Below are positions 8,901-16,650 of a DNA stretch of 59,404 bases, piece after piece (the stretch's first letter is position 1; each line of letters starts with the position of its first letter). The notes below the pieces were generated by a model that saw only the letters and a list, made by a program, of their open reading frames with translations, was not told the DNA's origin and searched no databases. The stretch spans positions 223,143-282,546 of the forward strand of contig NZ_LMIJ01000024.1 of assembly GCF_001428665.1 (NCBI RefSeq). The letters run 5' to 3'. Position numbers and translations under genes: made by a program. This DNA is from Acidovorax sp. Root219. Lineage in GTDB: Bacteria > Pseudomonadota > Gammaproteobacteria > Burkholderiales > Burkholderiaceae_C.

Positions 8901-9656
8901 GGCCAGGTAGGGGGCGAGGTCCACGCCGTCCCAGCGCACGCTGGCGTCGGTCTTGCCGGTCTGGGCGAACGGCGTGCCCTGTGCGGAAGAGTCGAAGCGG
9001 CTGCTGTTGAGGGTGAAGGCCAGGTGCGGCTCCACCTTCACCTCGCGCTGCGAGGGCAGGGTGCTGATGAAGGGCACCTTGAGCGCCAGGTCGCGCAGGC
9101 TGTGCTTTTTCCCCACGCTGCGGTCGTCGTAGTCGATGCTGCCGCCGACGAGCGCCAGGTTGTACAGCGCCAGGCGGGCGGGGCCCGTGTCCGGCTTGGG
9201 TTCGGCGGGTGGTGCCGTGACCTTGGCGATGATGTCGTCCACGTCGTAGCGGCCCTCGCCCAGGTGGGCGATGTGCAGCACGGGTGACTCCACGGTGAAC
9301 TCGTCCACCACCGGCGCCAGGCGCAGCAGCGATTGCAGCTCGCCATCCACATGCACGCGGGCGATGGTGAGCTGGGGCTTGTCGCTGCCCTCGGCGCCTG
9401 CCACTGCGATGTCGCGCAGCGTGAGTTCCAGCGACCAGGGCTTGAAATCGATGGCGCCCACCGTCACGGCCCGGCCCAGTTGTTCGCTGGCCGCACGCTC
9501 CATCGGCCCCTTGAGCAGGGGCGGCAAAGCCAGCCAGGCCAGCAGCCACAGGGCCAGCAAAGCCGCCAGGGCCACGGCGGCACGGCGCGCCCAGCGGTGC
9601 TGGCGCAGGGCTGCCAGGGAGGGGCGGGTCAGGGAAAGGCGCTTGGGAAGAGGCAT
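5910..9656 (-). CDS. DUF748 / AsmA-like envelope protein
   Basis: A very large protein (about 1248 residues from the ATG at 9656; a TTG at 9701 would add 15). One N-terminal membrane helix (AAVALAALLALWLLAWLALPPLL) is followed by AsmA-like repeats. The C-terminal part has an OmpA-like stretch VPFAPGSASLSPEAQQNLAK and ITVTGQASLQAEREGLQREH. Several long Ala/Pro-rich linkers break up the domains. DUF748 proteins belong to the AsmA-like/bridge-forming lipid-transfer group, so a role between inner and outer membrane is likely but not proven. The gene stands alone between dsbD and the AlaX gene. Confidence 0.8.
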   Translation of the reverse strand: MPLPKRLSLTRPSLAALRQHRWARRAAVALAALLALWLLAWLALPPLLKGPMERAASEQLGRAVTVGAIDFKPWSLELTLRDIAVAGAEGSDKPQLTIARVHVDGELQSLLRLAPVVDEFTVESPVLHIAHLGEGRYDVDDIIAKVTAPPAEPKPDTGPARLALYNLALVGGSIDYDDRSVGKKHSLRDLALKVPFISTLPSQREVKVEPHLAFTLNSSRFDSSAQGTPFAQTGKTDASVRWDGVDLAPYLAYLPASLPVKVQGATLDVDLKVAFEQAPKMAVKLTGSVQARGVRLADRQGQDLLSYERLKIDLADVRPLDQVVRLSQVELTAPVLNATRNADGQINLAQLAPESPPAAAAPAANAASTASRPASAAAGKPATARPWTVEVAHTLVRGGTLRWGDQTTRPAAALEAREFTLDARDLALPWAHPVAFEGGFKLQDGSLGFKGEATDQKAQVQATVTALALQVATPYLAQALEPAVSGQLTGDIGVQWAAPDASSVKPGAAAPTGITLTAGPLALEQLALRQGKTVLASLGRLEVKGVQVPLDTRTATLESLALTQPKATVDRSADGRWMFERWMKAPASTPPAPENAPASNAPAAVPWVLRVADFSLQGGAIALADNAQARPLALELSALGISAKNLATDGSKPEALKISAQVAAGKGSPGKLDYQGTLALQPLATQGRLDATRLPLHALDGYLASQLSIELLRADVGFKGQVAFSQGDKGASLRLSGDAAVDDLQANSTSASTPKTEAQVGEELLAWKSLNLRGLDLATAPGTAPRLEVKETSLADFFARITINEAGRINLGDIAKTPAEAQAANAASAAKSVPPATAPAASAASAAVAAAPADPLAPVVQFGPVSLVNGKVLFSDFFIKPNYSADLSELTGKLSAFSSEAPGGAPVLADLELRGKAEGTASLEITGKLNPLAKPLALDIAGKVRDLELPPLSPYAVKYAGHGIERGKLSVDVAYKVLPSGQLTASNRLVLNQLTFGEPVAGAPNSLPVKLAVALLADRNGVIDLDLPLSGSLNDPEFRVGPVIWKIIVNLIGKALISPFSLLASAMGGGDELGSVPFAPGSASLSPEAQQNLAKVVKALTDRPNLRITVTGQASLQAEREGLQREHLQQLVLAEKRRASPADTAAVQAAEYPALLKEVYRRADIPKPRNLVGLARELTPAEMEALLLANQPATEAMAQELATQRGQAVRSYLLAQKLPVERLFLAAPRAGTQPEKWSPQARLTLATQ

Positions 9657-9780
9657 GGAGGCAGCTGAAAACGTCGGGCGGTCAGGGGAGCGACGCCGCA
9701 AACGGGCGGCAGGCCGCCCAAGGTACCACCGCGCAGTGTCGCGCGGTGTATCCAGAGGTGTGGTTGATGTTTGTTGACGT

Positions 9781-10533
9781 TCAGGCAGCGAAGCCCAGCA
9801 CCACCCGCCGCGTGGTGGCGCTCTTCTTCTCGATCTTGGTCACCACGATGGCCCCGATCTCCGCCGTGTTGGCCACGTGCGTGCCGCCGCAGGGCTGCAG
9901 GTCGATCAACGGGGCACCGCCCTCGCCGCCGATGCGGATGGTGCGGATGCGCCCCGAACCGCGCGGGGGCTGCACGCTCATGCTCTTGACCAGTGCCAGG
10001 TTGGCGTCGAGTTCCTCGTCGCTGATCGATGCCACGGTGAGCGGATGGCCTGCGGCCACCAGGGCGGCGATGCCGGCGGTCAGCACCTCCTTGTCGAGCG
10101 GGTCGGTCATCGAGAAATCCAGGCGCGCGTACTCGGGCGTGATGGAGCAGCCGTTGACCAGCTGCGGCACCAGGTGGCACAGCAGGTGGGTGGTGGTGTG
10201 CAGGCGCATCAGGCGGTGGCGGCGCTCCCAGTCGATGCGGGCGGTCACCGGCGTGCCGACTTGAAACGCGGCCAGGTGTTCTTCCTGGCCCGGGGCGGGC
10301 ACGTGCACGATGTCGCTGGTGGGCTGGCCTTCGGCATCCTTGCCCTTGCGCGTGTCGGCAATCGCGATGGCCGTGCCGTCGGCCAGCAGCAGGTGGCCGC
10401 TGTCGCCGGCCTGGCCGCCACCCAGGGGGTAGAACACCGTGCGGTCGAGCACGATGCCGGCGTCGGTGATGGCGGTGATGTGGGCGCTGCACTCGCGCAG
10501 GTAGCCGTCTTCTCGGAACAGATCGTGGGTCAT
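9781..10533 (-). CDS. alanyl-tRNA editing protein (AlaX-like)
   Basis: A 250-residue free-standing editing domain that would hydrolyse Ser or Gly mischarged on tRNA-Ala. The zinc ligands are all visible: H112 and H116 in LHTTTHLL, and C215 and H219 in PCGGTHVAN. The N-terminal part VFYPLGGGQAGDSG is the AlaX/ThrRS second-additional-domain signature. It diverges from the DUF1569 gene; TACCAT lies 6 nt before its ATG, suggesting a leaderless transcript. Confidence 0.9.
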   Translation of the reverse strand: MTHDLFREDGYLRECSAHITAITDAGIVLDRTVFYPLGGGQAGDSGHLLLADGTAIAIADTRKGKDAEGQPTSDIVHVPAPGQEEHLAAFQVGTPVTARIDWERRHRLMRLHTTTHLLCHLVPQLVNGCSITPEYARLDFSMTDPLDKEVLTAGIAALVAAGHPLTVASISDEELDANLALVKSMSVQPPRGSGRIRTIRIGGEGGAPLIDLQPCGGTHVANTAEIGAIVVTKIEKKSATTRRVVLGFAA

Positions 10534-10539
10534 CCCTGC

Positions 10540-10579
10540 ATGGTAGCGGCAGCGGGGTGCGGCTGCAGAGCGCTACCAT
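10540..10579. promoter_or_regulatory. mirror-image promoters of the AlaX and DUF1569 genes
   Basis: A perfect 9-bp inverted repeat, ATGGTAGCG (10540-10548) and CGCTACCAT (10571-10579), places TACCAT, a -10-like hexamer, 6 nt before the ATG of each divergent gene. If both act as -10 elements, transcription would start at or next to the start codons. The creatininase gene at 11117 has the same arrangement. No good -35 boxes are visible, so this is based on pattern and spacing. Confidence 0.45.
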
Positions 10580-10585
10580 CGAGGC

Positions 10586-11098
10586 ATGAAACGCCGCACC
10601 GCCTTGATCGCCGCCCCCTTGGTCCTGGTCCCTGCCTTCGGCTGGGCCGATGAGCCCAAGGTGGCCGACCTGTCCGGCGCGCTGCGCTGGCTCGACCGGA
10701 TGGAGGCGGCACCCCAGGCCCGCACCAATGGTGCCTGGCCCCTGGTGGCGGTGCTCGAACACCTGTCGCAGAGCATCGAGATGAGCATCGACGGTTTTCC
10801 GAAGGAGAACAGCGCCCTGTTCCAGCGCACGCTGGGCGCTGCCGCGTTCAGCTTCTTCGGCTGGTGCGGGCGCATGTCGCACGGCCTTGCCGAGCCCATT
10901 CCCGCGGCGCCAGCGCTCACCATGTCGGGCGAGTGGAAGCCAGCAGCCCAGCGCCTGCGGGCCGCGATTGCACGCTTCAACGCCCATTCGGGGGTGCTGC
11001 GCCACCACTTCGCGTATGGCGCGCTGGACAAAGTCGAGTTCGCACGTGCCCACACCTTTCACATCGCCAACCACCAGGACGAGATCATTCTGGGCTGA
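10586..11098 (+). CDS. DUF1569 domain protein with signal peptide
   Basis: A 170-residue protein. The N-terminus MKRRTALIAAPLVLVPAFGWA looks like a Tat/Sec-type signal. The rest matches the DUF1569 (DinB-like four-helix) pattern: VLEHLSQSIEMSIDGFP, GWCGRMSHGL, and the C-terminal AHTFHIANHQDEI. Conserved histidines (EHLSQS, FNAHSG, HHFAYG, FHIANH) could bind a metal. The biological role is unknown. It is followed 18 bp later by the creatininase gene. Confidence 0.7.
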   Translation: MKRRTALIAAPLVLVPAFGWADEPKVADLSGALRWLDRMEAAPQARTNGAWPLVAVLEHLSQSIEMSIDGFPKENSALFQRTLGAAAFSFFGWCGRMSHGLAEPIPAAPALTMSGEWKPAAQRLRAAIARFNAHSGVLRHHFAYGALDKVEFARAHTFHIANHQDEIILG

Positions 11099-11116
11099 GG
11101 CCGCTACCATGGCGGC

Positions 11117-11983
11117 ATGACCCAGCCACCGGTGCCTTCTTCTTCCCCATCTGCCACCACGCCTGCGCGCTGGTGGGCCGATCTCGGCACGCGCGATTTC
11201 GCACAGCGCAAGGCTTCGGGCCTGGCGGCGCAGACGGTCGCCGTGTTGCCGGTGGCCGCCATCGAGCAGCATGGGCCGCACCTGCCGCTGTCGGTCGATG
11301 CCACCTTGCTGCAGGGTGTGATCGACGCGGCGCTGCCGCTGCTGCCGGCCGAGCTGCCGGTGCTCTTTCTGCCGCCGCAGAACGTAGGGTTGAGCCCGGA
11401 GCACATCCGCTACCCCGGCACGCTCACGCTGTCGCCTGCCACCATCATCGCGCTGTGGACCGAGCTCGGCGAGTGCGTGGCGCGCGCGGGCGTGAAGAAG
11501 CTGCTGCTGTTCAACGGCCATGGCGGCCAGGTCAGCGTGATGGACATCGTGGCGCGCGAGCTGCGCACACGCTGCGACCTGCTGGTGTACAGTGCCAGCT
11601 GGTTCAGCCTGCCCCTGCCAGATGCGGTGGCCGGCCAGTTCAGTGCGGCAGAGCACCGCTTCGGCATCCACGCGGGCGAGATCGAGACCTCGATGATGCT
11701 GCACCTGGCGCCAGCCACGGTGCAGATGGCGCATGCGCAGGACTTTCGTTCCACCTCGCAGGACCGCTCGGAGCAGTACGCCATCCTGGGCAATGGCAAG
11801 AGCGCCAAGCTCGGCTGGCAGATGCAGGACTACCACCCGGCCGGTGCCGTGGGCAATGCCGCAGCCGCCAGCGCCGACAAAGGCCGTACCGTGGTGGAGG
11901 CGGCGGCCACCCAACTGGTGGCCCTGCTGCAGGAAATGGCGGCATTGCCGCTGAGCACCTTGCGTGACCAGCCCGATTGGTGA
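11117..11983 (+). CDS. creatininase-family amidohydrolase
   Basis: A 288-residue cytoplasmic metal-dependent amidohydrolase of the creatininase/MftE type. Visible metal ligands are E50 and H52 in AIEQHGPHLPL, D61 in SVDATL, and H135 in FNGHGGQ. HAGEIETSMML supplies a further acidic residue. True creatininase activity is not implied; many members cut other cyclic or formylated amides. TACCAT lies 6 nt before the ATG. Confidence 0.87.
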   Translation: MTQPPVPSSSPSATTPARWWADLGTRDFAQRKASGLAAQTVAVLPVAAIEQHGPHLPLSVDATLLQGVIDAALPLLPAELPVLFLPPQNVGLSPEHIRYPGTLTLSPATIIALWTELGECVARAGVKKLLLFNGHGGQVSVMDIVARELRTRCDLLVYSASWFSLPLPDAVAGQFSAAEHRFGIHAGEIETSMMLHLAPATVQMAHAQDFRSTSQDRSEQYAILGNGKSAKLGWQMQDYHPAGAVGNAAAASADKGRTVVEAAATQLVALLQEMAALPLSTLRDQPDW

Positions 11984-12024
11984 GGGCGGTGGCCACGCTT
12001 TGCACGGCCTTTTGCGTTCATTGA

Positions 12025-12489
12025 ATGACCATGATCAGACCTGCCACGTTCCCTGGCGATCTCCCCGACGTCATCGCGATCTTTCGCGAGTACGTCAAGA
12101 GCCCAACGGCCAATCTCGATTTTCAGGACTACGAGCAAGAGTTCGCACAACTGCCGGGAAAGTATGCCGAGCCCGACGGATGCATTCTTCTGGCCGTCAT
12201 CGAGGGCCAAGTGGTGGGGTGCGCCGCCCTTCGACGGGTCGATGCAAGCGCCTGTGAACTCAAGCGCGTGTACGTGCGGCCCGCAGCCCGGGGGATGGAC
12301 CTGGGTCGGCAGTTGGTCGAGCAGATGCTGCACGCCGCAAAAGAGGCCGGCTATCGGCGCATGTGCCTGGATGTGCTGGCGGAATTCGTCGCGGCACAAA
12401 GGTTGTACGAATCGCTGGGGTTTGTGCCTGCGGAACCCGTGAGCTTCAACCCGGTTCCGGGAACCCGGTTTCTCGCACTCGATCTGTAG
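12025..12489 (+). CDS. GNAT-family N-acetyltransferase
   Basis: A 154-residue acetyl-CoA-dependent acetyltransferase. ELKRVYVRPAARGMDLGRQL (about residues 78-97) holds the acetyl-CoA pyrophosphate loop in the variant form RGMDLG. CAALRRVD precedes it as strand beta-4, and CLDVLAEFVAAQRLYESLGF is the C-terminal motif. The substrate cannot be predicted. There is a short 41-bp gap to the creatininase gene on the same strand. Confidence 0.87.
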   Translation: MTMIRPATFPGDLPDVIAIFREYVKSPTANLDFQDYEQEFAQLPGKYAEPDGCILLAVIEGQVVGCAALRRVDASACELKRVYVRPAARGMDLGRQLVEQMLHAAKEAGYRRMCLDVLAEFVAAQRLYESLGFVPAEPVSFNPVPGTRFLALDL

Positions 12490-12513
12490 GCGAGCCCGCT
12501 GGCCTGCCGCCGG

Positions 12514-13185
12514 TCAGGCGTGGGTGATCCAGTCCAGGTGCGGCGCTTCGTTCAGGTGCGGCAGGGTGTTGAAGGTCTGCAGCATCAGGCGCTTGGGGCT
12601 GATGCTGAACTCCGTCACCGCGCTGTTGCGGATGCGCATGTTCAGGGCGATCGTCACCTCGGGCGCGGTGCCCAGCACCTGGCCCACGGCGGTGGAGATG
12701 GGGCCACCACTGCTCACCAGCAGCACGTTCTGGCCGGTGTGGTGCTGGCGCACATGGTCGAGCGCGGCGCGCACGCCGGCACTGAACTCGTTCCACGTCG
12801 GCATGCCCTGCGGGCTGATGACCCCCGCCATCCACTGCGCGAGTGCATCGCACAGCAGGCGAAAGTGGTGGCGGTAGAGCTCGGGCGTATCGGGCCTCTG
12901 CAGCGGCTGGGGGTGGATAGCGGTGATCAGCGCATGGCTGTCGTACTCGTTGAGGCCGGGCATCTGCAGCACCTCGGGGGTGACCTGCAGGCCCTCGGCA
13001 ATGCCTTCCAGCGTCTGCGTATGGCGGCGCAAGGTGCCGGTGATCACGGCATCGAAGGCCTGGCCGCGCTCGCGCCAGAATTCGCCCAGGCGCACCGCCT
13101 GTTCGCGTCCGCGCGCGCTCAGCTGGTCGTAGTCGTCGGCGCCAAACGAGGCCTGGCCGTGGCGCACGAGGTAAAGGGTTCCCAT
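12514..13185 (-). CDS. histidine phosphatase family protein
   Basis: A 223-residue phosphoglycerate-mutase-like phosphatase. The phosphohistidine loop LVRHGQASFG (H9) is right at the N-terminus, which fixes the start at 13185 although the frame stays open upstream. TGTLRRHTQTLEGI is the second arginine region, and VLLVSSGGPIST contains SG where the catalytic His of the usual SHG motif would be, so activity may be altered. It is the last gene of the long minus-strand metabolic run; 97 bp separate it from the dehydratase. Confidence 0.83.
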   Translation of the reverse strand: MGTLYLVRHGQASFGADDYDQLSARGREQAVRLGEFWRERGQAFDAVITGTLRRHTQTLEGIAEGLQVTPEVLQMPGLNEYDSHALITAIHPQPLQRPDTPELYRHHFRLLCDALAQWMAGVISPQGMPTWNEFSAGVRAALDHVRQHHTGQNVLLVSSGGPISTAVGQVLGTAPEVTIALNMRIRNSAVTEFSISPKRLMLQTFNTLPHLNEAPHLDWITHA

Positions 13186-13282
13186 GCGTCGGATTGTGGG
13201 CAGGGGCGGGCCCGGACGTTTGTCGCCCAAGCGACCAGAACCACCCAGCCAGTAGCCTCGGGGACAGGCTCCACCCGGCAGG

Positions 13283-14269
13283 TCAGCCCGCCAGGACGCG
13301 GCTGAACACCGGCGCGTCGACATTGCCGCCCGTGAGCGCCAGGCCCACCGCAAGGCCGCGCAAGCGGTCGCGCTCCTGCAGCGCAGCGGCCAGTGCGGCA
13401 GCCCCCGCGCCCTCGGCCACATTGTGCGTGTCGGTATAGATCGCATGCATGGCGGCGGCCACTTCGGCATCCGTCACCTGCACGATGTGGTCGATGTGCG
13501 GGGCAAGCACGGCCAGCGCATTCGCATCGGCCACGCGGCAGGCCATGCCGTCGGCCAGTTCGGTGGTCACGGGCGCCTCGACCACCCGGCCCGCCGCCAG
13601 CGAGTCGGCATAGGTGGTGGCATGGGCACTGACCACCCCCACGATGCGCACGCCATGCCCCAGCGCCAGCTTGGCTGCGATGGCCGAGCACGCGCCAGAT
13701 CCCTGGCCGATGGGCACATAGACCACGTCGAGTTGCGGCACGGCGCAGAGGAACTCCCACCAGTAGGTGCTCACGCCGCGCAGCAGGTCGGCGTGGAAGC
13801 TCGGCACCATGTGCGCGCCGCGCTCGGCGGCCAGTTGCATGGCATGCTCGCGCGCCTCCTGAAAGTCGCTGCCGTGCTCGATCAGCGTGACGCCCAGGGC
13901 GCGCATGGCGGCGTTCTTCTCCACCGAGTTGCCCCGGGGCACGACGATGGTGCAGGCCACGCCGTGGTTGCGCGCCGCCCAGCCCATGCTCTGGCCGTGG
14001 TTGCCGCGCGTGGCGCTGACCACTTCGCGCGGCAGTGCGCCACGCTTGGCGAGCTGGTCGAAATAGGTGAGCCCGCCGCGGATCTTGAAGGCCCCCACGG
14101 GCGTGTGGTTCTCGTGCTTGAGCCAGCAGTCCGTGCCCAGGCGCTCGCTGAGCAGGGCCCAGCGGTACTGCGGCGTGGGTGGGAAGTCGCGGTACACGAC
14201 CTGGGCCGCAGCCTCGATGTCGGCCAGGCCCGGCAGCCAGGGCAGGGGAGTGGTCGGCAGGGCGCTCAT
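13283..14269 (-). CDS. threonine dehydratase-like PLP enzyme
   Basis: A 328-residue fold-type II PLP enzyme with a catalytic domain only and no ACT regulatory domain, so it is a catabolic (TdcB-like) rather than biosynthetic (IlvA) type. The PLP lysine is K62 in VGAFKIRGG; SATRGNHGQSMGWAAR is the substrate loop. The usual glycine-rich phosphate loop is present as IGQGSGACSAIAAK. It likely deaminates threonine, serine or a related beta-hydroxy amino acid. The start overlaps the LysE stop in an ATGA arrangement, so the two are translationally coupled. Confidence 0.87.
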   Translation of the reverse strand: MSALPTTPLPWLPGLADIEAAAQVVYRDFPPTPQYRWALLSERLGTDCWLKHENHTPVGAFKIRGGLTYFDQLAKRGALPREVVSATRGNHGQSMGWAARNHGVACTIVVPRGNSVEKNAAMRALGVTLIEHGSDFQEAREHAMQLAAERGAHMVPSFHADLLRGVSTYWWEFLCAVPQLDVVYVPIGQGSGACSAIAAKLALGHGVRIVGVVSAHATTYADSLAAGRVVEAPVTTELADGMACRVADANALAVLAPHIDHIVQVTDAEVAAAMHAIYTDTHNVAEGAGAAALAAALQERDRLRGLAVGLALTGGNVDAPVFSRVLAG

Positions 14270-14904
14270 GCGGCAGGCCTCTTTTCGGTCAGCAGGCGCA
14301 CGGCCAGCAGGCCGAGCACCGTGCCCATCACATAGCGCTGGGCGCGCATCCAGCCCTGGCTGCGGTTCATGAACAGGGCCACGCGGGCGGCAAACAACAC
14401 CAGCAGTGCATTCACCAGGGCGCTGGTGCTGATCTGCACCGCGCCCAGGGTCAGGCTCTGCAATAGCCAGTTGCCGCGCTCGGGGTGCAGGAACTGTGGA
14501 AAGAACGACAGGTAGAACATGGCCACCTTGGGGTTGAGCAAATTGGTCATGAAGCCCATGAGGAACAGCTTGCGCGGCGTATCGTGCGGCAGGTCGCGCG
14601 CCTCGAACGGCGCAGTGCCGCCGGGCTTCACGGCCTGCCAGGCCAGCCACAGCAGGTAGGCCGCCCCCGCGATGCGGATCGCGTCGAAGGCCATGGGCAC
14701 GGCGGCCAGCAGGGCGGTGAGGCCGAGCGATGCCGCCAGCAGGTGCACGCCGAAACCGGCGATCACGCCACCGAGCGATAGCAGCCCGGCACGCGGGCCC
14801 TGGGTGAGGCTGCGCGATATGCAATAGACCATGTTGGGCCCGGGCGTGAGCACAAGCAAGAGGGATGCGAACGCAAAGATCAGCAGTTCCTGGGGGGTGA
14901 GCAT
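14266..14904 (-). CDS. LysE/RhtB-family amino-acid exporter
   Basis: A 212-residue inner-membrane protein with about six hydrophobic segments. The opening LTPQELLIFAFASLLLVLTPGPNMVYC with the GPN signature is characteristic of RhtB/LysE exporters; NPKVAMFYLSFFPQFL is the second conserved motif. It probably exports an amino acid or amine. It is coupled by a 4-bp overlap to the threonine-dehydratase-like gene and is one of two LysE proteins in this run. Confidence 0.9.
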   Translation of the reverse strand: MLTPQELLIFAFASLLLVLTPGPNMVYCISRSLTQGPRAGLLSLGGVIAGFGVHLLAASLGLTALLAAVPMAFDAIRIAGAAYLLWLAWQAVKPGGTAPFEARDLPHDTPRKLFLMGFMTNLLNPKVAMFYLSFFPQFLHPERGNWLLQSLTLGAVQISTSALVNALLVLFAARVALFMNRSQGWMRAQRYVMGTVLGLLAVRLLTEKRPAA

Positions 14905-14910
14905 GGTGGG

Positions 14911-15636
14911 TTACTCCGTTGACGGCGAGGGTGGCAGGGCGCGCGACTGCAGGGCCAGAGCGCCGCGCGGGGTGAGCAGCTGCGCGTGCAGTTGGGCTAA
15001 GGGGCCTTCCGTGGGCATGGCCACGTCGCGCAGGCCCGCAGCTTCGCAGGCCGCGCGCAGGGCGCGCGCGTCGGGGTGCTGCAGCTGCAGGGATTGCAGT
15101 TGCACGCCGCTGGCCGGCAGGTGATCGCAGGGGTGCACGGCGCCCCATTCGATCAGCGTGGGCAGGCAGCCGTTCCACAGGCGCTGGCCGTCGGGGCGCA
15201 CGGTGATCTGCCACTGCAGCAAGCCCTGTGGCGTGGGGCGGCTGGCGGTGATGGCGCGGCCCCGGTCCACGCCCAGGGTGGCGAGCGCGGCCAGGCTGGC
15301 CGCCACGTCGGGCACCGAGGCCACCCAGTGGATGAGCTGCGGGCCGTGCTCGGCGACCTGCTGCTGCAGCGCAATATCGTCCATGTCGAACCAGCGCCGG
15401 TCACCCTCGGGGATGCTTTTGGTGCCCTGCGGGTTGACCGCGATGATCTCCAGGTAGGCCCTCGGATGGGCCGGGCTGGAGACATTGAGCAAGCGGTTGT
15501 GCGTGCCCATCAGCGGGTGCTCGCCGCCCGCGGTGGGCGTGACGCCCAGCGTGCGCTCGCACCACTCCACGCCCGTGGCCAGGTCGCGGGCCAGCACCAC
15601 CAGGTGGTCGATGCAGGCTGCGGTCTGCGCCGTCAC
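14911..15636 (-). CDS. VOC-family glyoxalase-like protein
   Basis: A 241-residue protein with a glyoxalase-like (VOC superfamily) fold: IDHLVVLARDLATGVEWCER at the N-terminus, GTHNRLLNVS and YLEIIAVNP are typical of the Glyoxalase_3 group. The start is GTG at 15636, overlapping the TGA of the upstream PhzF gene (GTGA). The substrate is unknown. LysE follows after 6 bp, so it is part of the same transcript. Confidence 0.82.
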   Translation of the reverse strand: MTAQTAACIDHLVVLARDLATGVEWCERTLGVTPTAGGEHPLMGTHNRLLNVSSPAHPRAYLEIIAVNPQGTKSIPEGDRRWFDMDDIALQQQVAEHGPQLIHWVASVPDVAASLAALATLGVDRGRAITASRPTPQGLLQWQITVRPDGQRLWNGCLPTLIEWGAVHPCDHLPASGVQLQSLQLQHPDARALRAACEAAGLRDVAMPTEGPLAQLHAQLLTPRGALALQSRALPPSPSTE

Positions 15637-16511
15637 AGCAGCACCTCGCCCTGCACGCAGGTGACCGAATGGCCGCCGATCCAGATGTCGCTGCCTTCCT
15701 GGTCCACGTGCACGCGGCCGGCGCGCGCCAGGGCGGTGCCCTGGCTGGCCACATAGTGCGCAGGGGCCAGGCCTGCGCCGATGAGCCACTGCGCCAGCGC
15801 CGCGTTCAGGCTGCCGGTCACCGGGTCTTCGGCCAGGCCGTTGTTGCCCGGGAAGAAGGCGCGCACTTCGAAGGCGATGTCCTCGCGCGCGGTGTCGGCA
15901 CCGATCACGCCGACCTTGCCGCGCGGGCCCACCACGCCGATATCGAGGCCCGCCAGGATGGCAGCATCGGGCTGCAGTGCCAGCACCTGTTCGGCCGATT
16001 GGAGCATCACGCCGCGCCACTTGGGGCCGTTGTCGCACCAGGAGTGGTGCAGGATGTCCGCGCGCTCCACCCCCAGGCCGCGCGCGATGAGCGCCACGTC
16101 CGCTTCGTCCAGCGGGCCGCTTTGCAGGCGGGGCGGGGCGGCAAAGGCCAGGCGTGCGCCGTCCTGGCGCAGGGGTACGAGGCCCGCGCCGCATTCCTGC
16201 ACCACCCGCCCCGGCGTCTGTGGCTTGCCGCCCGCGCCCAGCCAGGCGTGGCAGCTGCCCAGCGTGGGGTGGCCGGCAAAGGGCAACTCGCGCCCGGGGC
16301 AGAAGATGCGCACGCGGTAGTCGGCACCCGCCGCCCTGCCTTCGGGCGTGGGCGGCAGCACAAAGGTGGCTTCGGACAGGTTGGTCCAGTTGGTGAACTC
16401 CTGCATGGCCTCGGTGGTGATGCCTTCGCCGTCGAGCACCACGGCCAGCGGGTTGCCGCGGTAGGCCTGGTCGGTGAAGACGTCGACTTGCTGGAAGGGG
16501 CGCAGTTTCAT
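15633..16511 (-). CDS. PhzF-family isomerase/epimerase, copy 1
   Basis: A 292-residue protein of the PhzF/diaminopimelate-epimerase-like fold. Visible marks are QVDVFTDQAYRGNPLAVVLD, the catalytic-type glutamate E47 in NLSEATF, RELPFAGHPTLGSCHAW and DPVTGSLNAALAQWL. True phenazine synthesis is not implied, since no other phz gene is present. Its closest visible relative is the neighbouring gene at 16651, so they arose by tandem duplication. It is coupled to the VOC gene by GTGA. Confidence 0.88.
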   Translation of the reverse strand: MKLRPFQQVDVFTDQAYRGNPLAVVLDGEGITTEAMQEFTNWTNLSEATFVLPPTPEGRAAGADYRVRIFCPGRELPFAGHPTLGSCHAWLGAGGKPQTPGRVVQECGAGLVPLRQDGARLAFAAPPRLQSGPLDEADVALIARGLGVERADILHHSWCDNGPKWRGVMLQSAEQVLALQPDAAILAGLDIGVVGPRGKVGVIGADTAREDIAFEVRAFFPGNNGLAEDPVTGSLNAALAQWLIGAGLAPAHYVASQGTALARAGRVHVDQEGSDIWIGGHSVTCVQGEVLL

Positions 16512-16650
16512 GGGAAAGCCTGTCAGGTAGGTGGATGGGGTGGAAATGGGGCTTTTCGGGGAGCGGGCACGCCGGGGGCGGCCCTGGGAGCCAAAGCGGG
16601 GGCACCGAGCGGGGTTCAGCCGCTGGCGTGGATCGGGATGCGGGGCGGTT

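Noticed and set aside
6547..9549. A 1000-codon open frame on the minus strand inside the DUF748 gene.
   Set aside because: It is another frame of a real gene, with no recognisable protein features.
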